A DNA stretch of 64,000 bases. Origin: Acinetobacter sp. ANC 3929. Lineage in GTDB: Bacteria > Pseudomonadota > Gammaproteobacteria > Pseudomonadales > Moraxellaceae. A model generated the notes under the pieces. The model was not told where the DNA came from. It was given only the letters and a program-made list of their open reading frames with translations, and did no database searches. The translations under genes and the position numbers were made by a program. The stretch spans positions 678,273 through 742,272 of the forward strand of contig NZ_KB849998.1 of the NCBI RefSeq assembly GCF_000369405.1, read 5' to 3'. Of this stretch, positions 44,053 to 53,260 are shown in pieces. Every line of letters starts with the position of its first letter. The stretch's first letter is position 1.

Positions 44053-45891
44053 ATGTGTGGTATTGTTGGTGGCGTTGCTGAACGTTGTGTAACCGATATT
44101 CTTATTGAAGGACTTAAACGTCTTGAATACCGTGGTTATGACTCTGCAGGCTTAGCTTTATTAAATAATCAAAAAATCTTACGTGAACGTCGTGTTGGTA
44201 AAGTTGCGAACTTGGCTGAAGCAGTGTCAGAACAGCACTTAACTGGAAATGTCGGGATTGCACACACACGTTGGGCAACACACGGTAAACCGACTGAAAA
44301 TAATGCGCATCCGCATGTTTCAGGCAACGTAGCTGTGGTTCATAACGGGATTATTGAAAACTACCAAGAGCTTAAAGATGAATTACAAGCTTTAGGCTAT
44401 GTGTTTAGTTCACAAACAGATACTGAAGTTGTTGCACATCTTGTCAATCATGCGTTGAAGCAAACCGATAGCCTGTTGGAAGCTGTACAGGAAGTGATTC
44501 CTCAGTTGAAAGGTGCTTTTGCATTAGGGATTGTTCACACTGCACATCCAGATGAACTGATTACCGTTCGTGAAGGTTCACCACTCGTCATTGGTGTAGG
44601 TATTGGTGAGAACTTTATCAGCTCAGACCAATTGGCTTTATTGCCTGTCACTAATCGCTTCGTGTATTTAGAAGAAGGTGATATCGCCCGCCTAACACGT
44701 ACCAGCATCGAAGTTTTTGCAAAAGGTCAACGTGTTGAACGCCCCGTCAAAGAGTTAGATGCAACGGTTAGCAATGTATCTAAGGGCGAATATAAGCATT
44801 TCATGCTCAAAGAAATTTATGAGCAACCAGAAGCAATTCAACAAACCATTTCTCAAGCATTGAATGGCAACAGCTTACGTGAAGATTTCCTCAGCCATGC
44901 CAATGCTGATTTTGATAAAATTCAGCAAGTCCAAATCATTGCCTGTGGTACCAGTTATCATGCAGGGATGATTGCCAAATATTGGTTTGAGCAACTGATT
45001 GGTGTACCTTGCCAAGTTGAAATTGCCAGTGAATTCCGTTATCGCACGCCTGTAATTGTTGCCAATACCTTGTATATCTGTATTTCACAATCTGGTGAAA
45101 CCGCAGATACTTTGGCTGCACTACGTGAAACCCAAAAACGTGCTAAGGCAAGCAACATTGACATCAGTACCATGACGATTTGTAACGTTGCAACCTCATC
45201 GATGGTACGCGAAACAGATCATCATTTGCTAACCCTTGCTGGTCCTGAAATTGGGGTTGCTTCAACCAAAGCATTCACCACGCAACTTGCGGCATTGATG
45301 TTATTAATCTTGAAAGTTGGTCAAGTCAAAAATCGCCTGTCTGATGCCCAACTGAATGAAATCACCACTGCATTATGGCATTGCCCGAAAGTAATTTTAG
45401 ATACCTTACAAGGTGATACTGAAATTCTACGTTTATCGGCATTGTTCGTTGAGAAAAATCACTGCTTATTCCTAGGTCGTGGTACACACTTCCCAATCGC
45501 ACTTGAAGGTGCATTGAAACTGAAAGAAATTTCGTATATTCATGCCGAAGGTTATGCAGCAGGTGAGTTGAAGCATGGTCCACTAGCTTTGGTCGATAAT
45601 GAAATGCCTGTGGTTATTTTGGCACCGCACGATGACATGCTCGATAAACTCAAATCAAATATGGAAGAAGTACAGGCACGTGGTGGTGAACTATTTGTCT
45701 TTGCTGATGAGAACAGTGGTATTCACGGTAAAGACCGTCAACATGTTGTACATATTCCAGCGGTAAATGAATGGTTAGCACCAATTGTTTATAGCGTACC
45801 AGTACAGCTGTTGTCTTACCATGTTGCTGTTTTACGCGGTACTGATGTCGATCAGCCACGTAATCTCGCGAAGAGTGTAACTGTAGAATAA
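44053..45891 (+). CDS. glmS: Glucosamine-fructose-6-phosphate aminotransferase
   Basis: Makes glucosamine 6-phosphate from fructose 6-phosphate and glutamine. The 612-residue protein has an N-terminal glutaminase with catalytic Cys2 (MCGIVGG), TRWATHGKPTENNAHPH near 75, and two SIS sugar-isomerase domains with ACGTSYHAG near 298, CISQSGETADTLAAL near 343, and the end motif PRNLAKSVTVE. It follows glmU with a 12-base gap. Its 3' end is the expected Tn7 target. Confidence 0.97.
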   Translation: MCGIVGGVAERCVTDILIEGLKRLEYRGYDSAGLALLNNQKILRERRVGKVANLAEAVSEQHLTGNVGIAHTRWATHGKPTENNAHPHVSGNVAVVHNGIIENYQELKDELQALGYVFSSQTDTEVVAHLVNHALKQTDSLLEAVQEVIPQLKGAFALGIVHTAHPDELITVREGSPLVIGVGIGENFISSDQLALLPVTNRFVYLEEGDIARLTRTSIEVFAKGQRVERPVKELDATVSNVSKGEYKHFMLKEIYEQPEAIQQTISQALNGNSLREDFLSHANADFDKIQQVQIIACGTSYHAGMIAKYWFEQLIGVPCQVEIASEFRYRTPVIVANTLYICISQSGETADTLAALRETQKRAKASNIDISTMTICNVATSSMVRETDHHLLTLAGPEIGVASTKAFTTQLAALMLLILKVGQVKNRLSDAQLNEITTALWHCPKVILDTLQGDTEILRLSALFVEKNHCLFLGRGTHFPIALEGALKLKEISYIHAEGYAAGELKHGPLALVDNEMPVVILAPHDDMLDKLKSNMEEVQARGGELFVFADENSGIHGKDRQHVVHIPAVNEWLAPIVYSVPVQLLSYHVAVLRGTDVDQPRNLAKSVTVE

Positions 45892-45916
45892 TACTTTAAC
45901 TCGAAGGAGGGTTCGC
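45856..45916 (+). other. attTn7 site at the 3' end of glmS (unoccupied)
   Basis: The codons for PRNLAKSVTVE at the end of glmS correspond to the segment bound by TnsD of Tn7. Tn7 normally inserts about 25 bases after the glmS stop, near 45916. No Tn7 end or tns gene is present, so the site looks empty. The insertion point falls within the glmS terminator. Confidence 0.65.
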
Positions 45917-45934
45917 CCTTCTTCGAGTTTTTTA
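45898..45934 (+). terminator. Terminator of glmS
   Basis: AACTCGAAG (898-906) pairs with CTTCGAGTT (921-929), with inner pairs around the TTC loop, then a T run. Confidence 0.88.
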
Positions 45935-45970
45935 TTATATTTTTAGTGAATTAGAATAAAAATCTTAGGT

Positions 45971-46609
45971 TTAAGCCACATATCTTGTGGTTTTATGATT
46001 CAGTAAAACAATCGAATTAAGAATAATCACACCTAAAATTGAAATTAGAATTAATTTCCAGTCCACAAAGAACAACGAAGCTAACAAGATGATCAGATCG
46101 ATACCTAACTGTACTTTTCCTGCTGCGATGTTAAAGCGTTCCTGCAAATACAGCGCCAGTAAATTGATGCCACCTAGGCTAGAACGATGTCTAAATAGAA
46201 TTAAAAAACTTACCCCCATCAACACATTGGCAAAAATGGTTGCATAAATTGGGTTTACATCCGAAAGGTGAAAAAATTGCGGGATAATTTCAGTAAAACC
46301 AGCCAATAATGCAACGGCAATAAAGGTTTTCACCACCAAAGCAATACCCATTTTTTTATAGGCGAAATAGTAAAATGGGATATTAATCAGGAAAAATAAA
46401 ACACCAAATTTAATGTCGGTAATGTAGTGGAGCAATAAAGATAAGCCTGCTGTACCACCCGTCATAATTCCTGCTTGCTGCAGTAACGTCATTGCAAACG
46501 AAAGAATGAATGTTCCAATCAACATCGCCAATGCATCTTCAATTTTGGAGTGCTGGTCAATCACAGGCATGACTGGACTTACCAGAGATACATTTTGCTC
46601 GGTATTCAT
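45971..46609 (-). CDS. YitT/DUF161 family membrane protein
   Basis: An inner-membrane protein of about 212 residues from ATG 46609, with five to six hydrophobic segments. Typical for the family are GGTAGLSLLLHYIT near 50, FFLINIPFYYFAYKKMG, and RHRSSLGGINLLALYLQERF near 145. The frame is open upstream, but that part lacks family similarity. The molecular function is not established; a transport role is assumed for the family. It stands alone, convergent with glmS. Confidence 0.8.
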   Translation of the reverse strand: MNTEQNVSLVSPVMPVIDQHSKIEDALAMLIGTFILSFAMTLLQQAGIMTGGTAGLSLLLHYITDIKFGVLFFLINIPFYYFAYKKMGIALVVKTFIAVALLAGFTEIIPQFFHLSDVNPIYATIFANVLMGVSFLILFRHRSSLGGINLLALYLQERFNIAAGKVQLGIDLIILLASLFFVDWKLILISILGVIILNSIVLLNHKTTRYVA

Positions 46610-46825
46610 AATGGTACAACTCAATAGGAGAACTGCTAAGGGAGAGACGTCTTTCACAGAAAGACATGGCATATTTGATCATTTTTATTGATATTTCGCA
46701 ATTTATTCTTATATTTTTGCCATAAATGCAATTTATATTCAAAATACTCCAATTCGAATAATCTATCCCTTTGACTTGATCATCCCTGTTATTTTGAATT
46801 TGATTGCAGCAGATCAGGCTTGTTC

Positions 46826-47290
46826 TTATTTAATCGCAATCCCGTTTTCTTTTAATTTTTCAAGCACGATAGAGGTGTTCAGATTACTCACCCCAAAATT
46901 TTGTGAAGACAGAATCCCGATTAGCTTAACCATTTCATCCAAATTTTTAACTGCAACTTTCAGGGCAAAATCATAGCTCCCCGTCAGTTTATGAATATCT
47001 TTCACCGCAGGCTCATGCATCAGAAATTCAACAAAACGATCATGCGTTGCATCATGGTAATTCTGCAATTTCACTTCAATAATGCCCATAATCGGCGCTG
47101 GATCTGCACTCAATGCGATTTGTGCATAATAGCCTGTAATAATTTTTTTCTGCTCGAGATTAACTCGACGGCGTGAACATTGCGAGGTCGACAAACCCAC
47201 CAATTCAGCGAGTTCCTGATTGGCCAAACGCCCATTCATTTGTAAATGATGAATAATTTTCTGATCAAAATCATCAAGTTCGACTGTCAT
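46826..47290 (-). CDS. Lrp/AsnC family transcriptional regulator
   Basis: A 154-residue regulator with an N-terminal helix-turn-helix (LDDFDQKIIHHLQMNGRLAN near 3, QELAELVGLSTSQCSRR near 24) and a C-terminal RAM/ACT ligand-binding domain (about 70-150). The latter has VKDIHKLTGSYDFALKV and ends with NTSIVLEKLKENGIAIK. Members sense amino acids as oligomers. The target is not evident. Confidence 0.9.
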   Translation of the reverse strand: MTVELDDFDQKIIHHLQMNGRLANQELAELVGLSTSQCSRRRVNLEQKKIITGYYAQIALSADPAPIMGIIEVKLQNYHDATHDRFVEFLMHEPAVKDIHKLTGSYDFALKVAVKNLDEMVKLIGILSSQNFGVSNLNTSIVLEKLKENGIAIK

Positions 47291-47382
47291 AAAACGCTCA
47301 ATTTTGCCTTAAAGTCACGGTTTTACTAATGCTGCTACATCAGTTTTAGAAGTTTAACGCCTTTAGATCAAGCAGCTCAAGC

Positions 47383-48015
47383 TTATGGAAAAATTGCAGT
47401 CGATTGAATGCGCTGAATCCCTTGTTCTAACATGCTTTGCCATGCATTTTTCAATGAGTCATTTAAGTCAATGGCTTTACAGGCATCTTCGATGACATAG
47501 GTTTTAAATCCCATCTGCACAGCATCTAAGGCTGTCCATGCCACACAAAAGTCTGTAGCAATACCCACGATATAGACCGTATCAATTTGATGTTCGGTTA
47601 AATAGCCTTTAAGACCCGTCGGTGTTCTGCGATCCGCTTCCATAAAGGCAGAATAACTATCAATCTCGGCATGAAAGCCTTTACGGATAATCAATTGTGC
47701 CGTTGGAATATCAAGATCAGGGTGAAATTCTGCATCATGTGTGCCCTGTACACAATGTCTTGGCCATAACACTTGAGTTCCGTATGGCAATTCAATGGTT
47801 TCAAATGGCTGTTTATTTTCATGATTATCGGCAAAAGAAATATGCTGATCAGGGTGCCAGTCTTGCGTTAGCACGACTGTTTCAAACTGGCGTGCCAATT
47901 GATTAATGAGTGGGATAATCTGATCAGCAGCAGTGACTGCCAAGTTTCCACCAGGTGTAAATCCATTTTGCACGTCGACGACAATTAGGGCACTGTGTTT
48001 CGAGTCTGTCTGCAT
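47383..48015 (-). CDS. pncA: Nicotinamidase
   Basis: Hydrolyses nicotinamide to nicotinate in NAD salvage. About 210 residues from ATG 48015, chosen because the family opens with ALIVVDVQNGF; the frame extends upstream. The catalytic Asp is in VDVQNGF, the metal ligands in TQDWHPDQHISF, and the catalytic Cys in GIATDFCVAWTALDA near 155. The product feeds PncB, encoded at 30751-31974 and separated by about 16 kb. Confidence 0.93.
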   Translation of the reverse strand: MQTDSKHSALIVVDVQNGFTPGGNLAVTAADQIIPLINQLARQFETVVLTQDWHPDQHISFADNHENKQPFETIELPYGTQVLWPRHCVQGTHDAEFHPDLDIPTAQLIIRKGFHAEIDSYSAFMEADRRTPTGLKGYLTEHQIDTVYIVGIATDFCVAWTALDAVQMGFKTYVIEDACKAIDLNDSLKNAWQSMLEQGIQRIQSTAIFP

Positions 48016-48305
48016 CTCATTATTCAATCTAGATCGCTTCTTGCTACACCATACGCTGCCTATCGTCGTCTGACTAGCCATCCGTCAACTTTTCATAAGA
48101 TGAAAATCATTCAGGATAAAGATGAATGAAAGTTTTCGGCTGTTTGACTAAAGCATATTGTTCTTATGCCGCTGATCAGTCATAATTTGCATAATTGTCA
48201 TTCAATCGAATTCATTATTGAACGGCGAATCAAAATACTGCAACCATCCAATATTTCGTTTCAACTAATTCAATCTCGGATGGGAAAATAGGATAGTTTT
48301 TTAAA

Positions 48306-49199
48306 ATGACTCAGCTAGCACAGAATATTCAAGGTTCAATTGTCGCACTCGTCACCCCTATGTTTGAAGATGGTCGCGTAGATTGGAAGAGCCTTGAGAA
48401 GCTCGTTGAGTGGCACATCCAACAAGGTACACATAGTATTGTTGCTGTTGGCACAACGGGCGAAGCGTCTACATTAAGCATGGACGAACACACACAAGTC
48501 ATCAAAGAAGTGATTCGTGTAGCCAATAAACGCATCCCAATTATCGCGGGTACAGGTGCAAACTCAACTCACGAAGCAATCGAACTCACTAAAGCAGCCA
48601 AAGAACTGGGTGCAGATGCGGCGTTGCTCGTTACGCCATATTATAATAAACCAACACAAGAAGGCTTATATCAACACTACAAAGCTATCGCTGAAGCAGT
48701 TGATATTCCACAAATTCTTTATAATGTTCCAGGTCGTACTGGTGTCGACATGCAAAATGAGACCGTGATTCGTCTTGCCGATGTTAAAAACATTGTTGGG
48801 ATTAAAGATGCAACAGGTGATGTACCCCGTGGTCAAGCCCTCATCGAAGGTTTAAATGGTAAAATCGCAGTTTACTCAGGCGACGACGAAACTGCTTGGG
48901 AACTGATTTTACTTGGTGCAAAAGGCAATATCTCGGTTACTGCCAATGTTGCACCAAAACAAATGAGCGACGTTTGTGAAGCTGCCTTGGCAGGTGATAA
49001 AGCAAAAGCGCAAAGTCTGAATCAACAAATTGCAAATCTACACAATATTTTGTTTTGCGAATCAAACCCAATTCCTGTGAAATGGGCGTTGCATGAGATG
49101 GGATACATTAGTACAGGTTTACGCCTGCCACTAACCACTCTCGCAGAACAATATCGTGAACCGCTCCGCACAGATTTAAAAACTGCGGGCATTATTTAA
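48306..49199 (+). CDS. dapA: 4-hydroxy-tetrahydrodipicolinate synthase
   Basis: First committed step of lysine and diaminopimelate synthesis, joining pyruvate and aspartate semialdehyde. The 297-residue protein is normal length. Seen are GTTGEASTLSMDEH near 48, LLVTPYYNKPTQEGLYQHY near 104, NVPGRTGVDM near 138, and the Schiff-base Lys in VGIKDATGD near 166. It is followed by bamC after 12 bases, as in E. coli. Confidence 0.96.
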   Translation: MTQLAQNIQGSIVALVTPMFEDGRVDWKSLEKLVEWHIQQGTHSIVAVGTTGEASTLSMDEHTQVIKEVIRVANKRIPIIAGTGANSTHEAIELTKAAKELGADAALLVTPYYNKPTQEGLYQHYKAIAEAVDIPQILYNVPGRTGVDMQNETVIRLADVKNIVGIKDATGDVPRGQALIEGLNGKIAVYSGDDETAWELILLGAKGNISVTANVAPKQMSDVCEAALAGDKAKAQSLNQQIANLHNILFCESNPIPVKWALHEMGYISTGLRLPLTTLAEQYREPLRTDLKTAGII

Positions 49200-49211
49200 T
49201 ACGAGCAATTT

Positions 49212-49817
49212 ATGATGCAATTACGTCTTGGTGTTGTCCTAGTCATTTCAGCTTTAAGTTTGGCTGGTTGTGGTCGTTTTGCCCTCAATAATCATTCTTT
49301 AGATTATAAAAAAGCGCAAGCGCTTGAACCACTCAAGTTCCCTGAGAATGCAACGGTAAGACCATTCACGCCATTGTATCCAGCACCAACGGTTGATCCA
49401 CTTGCGATCCAACATGCGCCAACATTTGAGAGTAAGACTGGCAACCGTTACGCATTACCTCGCCCAGAGTCAATGCAAGCTGCAAGCAATACCACTGAAG
49501 CGACAGCAACCAGCTTGGGGCGTCCACAACTGGTGATGGATGGTAATAAAAATCCATTACTTAAAGTGGAAGGTCCGACAGCAAGCGCTTGGCAATATAC
49601 CTTTGCAACGGTCAGCAGCCTCAACTACAAAGTCATCTCTCAAGCAGATCATGGCTATGAGGCAACCATTCAGGTCGACGGTCAAAACTATCTATTGAAG
49701 CTTTCTGCTGTTGGCTCAAGCAATACTATTGCCCTCTTCAAACTTGACACTACCTTTGCCGACCCTAAAGTTGCCACTGAAGTGTTAGCCCAGATTTACC
49801 AAAATTGGCCAGCCTAG
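49212..49817 (+). CDS. bamC: Outer-membrane assembly lipoprotein BamC-like
   Basis: A lipoprotein of 201 residues with lipobox LSLAGC near residue 19, probably anchored to the outer membrane as a part of the Bam complex. The N-terminal region is unstructured and Pro-rich (PFTPLYPAPTVDP), followed by one helix-grip-like domain (about 95-200). E. coli BamC is about 344 residues with two such domains, so this form appears shortened. The place between dapA and purC, as in E. coli, is the main support for the identity. Confidence 0.8.
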   Translation: MMQLRLGVVLVISALSLAGCGRFALNNHSLDYKKAQALEPLKFPENATVRPFTPLYPAPTVDPLAIQHAPTFESKTGNRYALPRPESMQAASNTTEATATSLGRPQLVMDGNKNPLLKVEGPTASAWQYTFATVSSLNYKVISQADHGYEATIQVDGQNYLLKLSAVGSSNTIALFKLDTTFADPKVATEVLAQIYQNWPA

Positions 49818-49852
49818 TCGTTTACTAGGCATATTTTTCAAAAGGTTCCTCC

Positions 49853-50572
49853 ATGTTAAAACAAACCTTGCTCTATACTGGTAAAGCAAAATCTGTATAC
49901 GAGACAGATAACGCTGATCACCTGATTTTGGTCTTTCGTGATGATGCCTCGGCATTTAATGGCGAAAAAATTGAGCAACTCGATCGTAAGGGCAAGGTCA
50001 ACAACCGTTTTAACGCCTTCATCATGGAAAAACTGGCTGAAGCAGGTATCGAAACGCATTTTGAAAAATTGCTTTCTCCAACTGAAGTGCTGGTTAAAAA
50101 ACTTCAGATGATTCCAGTTGAATGTGTCATTCGTAACTATGCTGCTGGTTCACTTTGCCGTCGTTTAGGCGTCGAAGAAGGCAAAGAGTTAACACCGCCA
50201 ACATTTGAATTATTCTTTAAAGATGATGCGCTTGGCGATCCAATGGTGAACGAATCTCAAGCAATTGCTTTAGATTGGGCAACTGCAGAACAACTTGAAA
50301 AAATGAAAGAATTGACTTACCAAGTGAATGATGTGCTTAAAGCATTATTCGATGCAGGTAATATGATTCTGGTTGATTTCAAACTTGAATTCGGCGTATT
50401 CCATGACCGTATCGTATTGGGTGATGAATTCTCTCCAGACGGTTGCCGTTTATGGGACAAAGACACCAAGAAAAAACTTGATAAAGACCGTTTCCGCCAA
50501 GGCTTAGGTGGTGTGGTTGAAGCTTATGAAGAAGTTGCTGCACGTTTAGGCATTAACTTAGACAATATCTAA
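49853..50572 (+). CDS. purC: SAICAR synthetase
   Basis: ATP-dependent purine-synthesis enzyme joining aspartate to CAIR. The 239-residue protein has [30 protein letters not shown] near the start; the family motif [14 protein letters not shown] is near 90, and [11 protein letters not shown] with [12 protein letters not shown] near 195. The standard length and order dapA-bamC-purC agree. A hairpin terminator follows. Confidence 0.96.
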   Translation: MLKQTLLYTGKAKSVYETDNADHLILVFRDDASAFNGEKIEQLDRKGKVNNRFNAFIMEKLAEAGIETHFEKLLSPTEVLVKKLQMIPVECVIRNYAAGSLCRRLGVEEGKELTPPTFELFFKDDALGDPMVNESQAIALDWATAEQLEKMKELTYQVNDVLKALFDAGNMILVDFKLEFGVFHDRIVLGDEFSPDGCRLWDKDTKKKLDKDRFRQGLGGVVEAYEEVAARLGINLDNI

Positions 50573-50596
50573 GTCAGGCTAAGCCTTTAGCTCGCA

Positions 50597-50627
50597 TAAA
50601 AACCAGCTCAATCGGGCTGGTTTTTTT
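50597..50627 (+). terminator. Terminator of purC
   Basis: AAACCAGC with GCTGGTTT around CTCAATCGG-like sequence, then seven T. Confidence 0.85.
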
Positions 50628-50814
50628 ATTGTCGATTCAAAAATCAAGCGACTTCATTTTAAATATCAATACCATATAAATCATCAACTTAAAATTTATA
50701 GATATAGCTTTGCGAGTTTTATTCTAACCTTATGTTTTTATATTGTTTTTGAATTTTTTTTGATCCTCCTACCATGTTCACAAATGTTTACAGAACTTGA
50801 GTTAGAAGATCAAA

Positions 50815-53223
50815 ATGAATACTCCTATTTTCAGAAATTTTCCTTTAAGTCTGAGTGCTAGCCTGATTTTGCTTGCTCTATACAGCAATGTGCACGCAGC
50901 TGAAAACAGTCCGAACGAACCCGAACAAGTCAAAACACTCGCGACCATTGTCGTCACAGGCACCCGTGCCAACAATCGCTCGCAAACGCAATCCTTACAG
51001 CCAATTGATCTGATTAGTGCCAAAGAGCTAACCGAACGAACGGGCTCCAATGAACTCGGCACAGCATTATCAAGGATTATTCCTTCAATTAACTTTCCAC
51101 GTCCTACAGTCGTCGATGGCACTGAACTGGTACGGCCAGCGCAGTTGAAAGGACTTGCACCTGATCAGGTGTTGGTTTTGATCAATGGAAAACGTCGCCA
51201 CACAGGTGCCTTTATTAATCTGGGCGGTACTATTGGTCGGGGTTCAGCACCTACTGACTTAAATGCAATTCCCATTTCAGCAATTAGCCGTGTCGAAGTA
51301 CTGCGTGAAGGCGCATCGGCACGTTATGGCTCCGATGCGATTGCAGGTGTGATTAATATTATTTTGAAATCTAATCCCAAACAGAATGAGGCAGGCATCA
51401 AATACGGGATTTATGACAAAGGTGATGGTGAACAAAAACAGTCTTTTGTTTCAGGTGGTACCCAACTGAATAATTACGGTTATGCAATCTTTAGTGGTGA
51501 ATGGCAAGATAGCCAAGCCACCAATCGTGCTGGCCCTGACCTGCGTGATCCCAAATCAAGTACCTATGGGCAAAAAACTTTCCGTTTTGGCGACCCAGAT
51601 TCCGATGAAGTCAAAGCAGCCTTTAATTTAGGTTATGACCTCAGTGATCATGCCGAGCTATATTCTTTTGCGACCTATAGCCATCGCAATGCAGAAACGG
51701 CTGGATTCTACCGTTTAAGCAATGCCTCTAATAATGTGCCAGCGCTGTTTCCCAATGGCTATCTACCGATCATACAAGGACAACTCGATGATTTTGGCGC
51801 AGTTGCAGGTCTAAAAGGGGATTGGTCGGAGTGGCATTATGACGCCTCGGTGAACTATGGCTTGAATCGTTATGATGTCGATACTAAGACCATCAACGTC
51901 GATCTCTATAAAGATACCGCCGCAACCCCTTTCGGCTTTCAAAATGGCACTCTGAAAAATGCTCAAACTGTGGTGAATTTCGATGTTTCTCGGGAGTTTA
52001 ATCTTGCAGCACTCGCCAGCCCACTGAATGTTGCGTTTGGAACACAATATCTAAATCAGAAATATCAAATTCAAGCAGGTGATCCCGCGTCCTATTATAA
52101 AAGTGGTTCTTCAGGGCTCGCAGGTTTCCGATCCGCCGACGCTGGTGAATGGTCAAGAGACAGTTATGCCGCCTATCTTGATTTAGAAGCCAATTTAACC
52201 GAAAAACTCTCGGCATCTACCGCGTATCGCCATGAATATTACAATGATTTTGGTCATACCGATAATGCATCACTGTCTTTGCGTTATGCGATTCATCCAG
52301 CAATTGCGGTACGTGGTAGTGCCTCTACAGGTTTCCGCGCCCCAAGTCTTGCACAACAATATTTTGCCCAAACCTCTTCACAGCTGATCAATGGCCAATT
52401 TGCTGAAGCAGGAACCTTCCCAACCACTTCATACGTTGCTCAACTGCTTGGTGCCGAAGAACTTAAACCAGAGAAATCTAAAAACTATAGCGTGGGTTTT
52501 GTTTTTACCCCAACCGATCAACTGTATGTGACTTTGGATGCTTATCAAATCGACATTGATAATCGGATTAGTCTGTCCTCCAATATCAATGCCAGCAGCG
52601 CAACCGTTCGCCAATACCTGAATTCAAAAGGCATTACTGACACCAACTTCAGCACCATTCGTTATTTCAACAATGCCAGCGATACCCGCACGCGCGGTGT
52701 TGACTTAGTTGCCACCTATAAATGGAATGCATTACCTTATGGGGAACTGAATACCTCACTGGCCTATAACTACAATAAAAATAAAGTGACCCATGTGGAT
52801 GGAAACCCAGCTATCTTAGATGCCTTGGGTATTAACCTCACTCGTCTTGATCGTCGCGAGCAATACGGTTTATTGGCCGGTAGTACACCTGAACATAAAT
52901 TTAGCTTGTCCAATGATTATAAGCTCGGAAACTTTAGCGTGAATACCAATGTGACCCGCTATGGCAGCTTTAAAACATTTAGCAATGCAGGTGAAGCCAA
53001 AGACCAGAAATTTTCAGCTAAATGGTTACTCGATTTAGCACTTTCTTATCAATATCAAAACTGGAACTTCACTGTCGGTGGCGACAATATTACCGATGTT
53101 TATCCTGATAAAGATGTCTACGATATTAACCAACCGACTGGTGGTAGTTTGCCTTATAGCCAGTTCTCGCCTTTTGGTTTTAATGGTGCGTTCTATTACG
53201 GCAAAATCAATTATCGTTGGTAA
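50815..53223 (+). CDS. TonB-dependent outer-membrane receptor
   Basis: An 802-residue receptor. A signal peptide (FPLSLSASLILLALYSNVHA) is followed by a TonB-box-like LATIVVTGT near 45. The plug domain (about 60-190) has QLKGLAPDQVLVLINGKRRH and SRVEVLREGASARYGSDAIAGVINI. The barrel fills the rest and ends with the aromatic residue W in YYGKINYRW. The ligand cannot be read from sequence. No Fur box or adjacent siderophore gene is seen. It is not iron-specific by any feature I can see. Confidence 0.92.
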   Translation: MNTPIFRNFPLSLSASLILLALYSNVHAAENSPNEPEQVKTLATIVVTGTRANNRSQTQSLQPIDLISAKELTERTGSNELGTALSRIIPSINFPRPTVVDGTELVRPAQLKGLAPDQVLVLINGKRRHTGAFINLGGTIGRGSAPTDLNAIPISAISRVEVLREGASARYGSDAIAGVINIILKSNPKQNEAGIKYGIYDKGDGEQKQSFVSGGTQLNNYGYAIFSGEWQDSQATNRAGPDLRDPKSSTYGQKTFRFGDPDSDEVKAAFNLGYDLSDHAELYSFATYSHRNAETAGFYRLSNASNNVPALFPNGYLPIIQGQLDDFGAVAGLKGDWSEWHYDASVNYGLNRYDVDTKTINVDLYKDTAATPFGFQNGTLKNAQTVVNFDVSREFNLAALASPLNVAFGTQYLNQKYQIQAGDPASYYKSGSSGLAGFRSADAGEWSRDSYAAYLDLEANLTEKLSASTAYRHEYYNDFGHTDNASLSLRYAIHPAIAVRGSASTGFRAPSLAQQYFAQTSSQLINGQFAEAGTFPTTSYVAQLLGAEELKPEKSKNYSVGFVFTPTDQLYVTLDAYQIDIDNRISLSSNINASSATVRQYLNSKGITDTNFSTIRYFNNASDTRTRGVDLVATYKWNALPYGELNTSLAYNYNKNKVTHVDGNPAILDALGINLTRLDRREQYGLLAGSTPEHKFSLSNDYKLGNFSVNTNVTRYGSFKTFSNAGEAKDQKFSAKWLLDLALSYQYQNWNFTVGGDNITDVYPDKDVYDINQPTGGSLPYSQFSPFGFNGAFYYGKINYRW

Positions 53224-53230
53224 TAATTAA

Positions 53231-53256
53231 AAAACCGAGCCATCTGGCTCGGTTTT
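53231..53256. terminator. Bidirectional terminator between receptor and amidohydrolase
   Basis: AAAACCGAGCC, loop ATCT, GGCTCGGTTTT, between two convergent genes. Confidence 0.85.
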
Positions 53257-53260
53257 CACT

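Noticed and set aside
45892..45970. Tn7 insertion downstream of glmS
   Set aside because: No Tn7 ends, target duplication or tns genes are seen; only the terminator is there.
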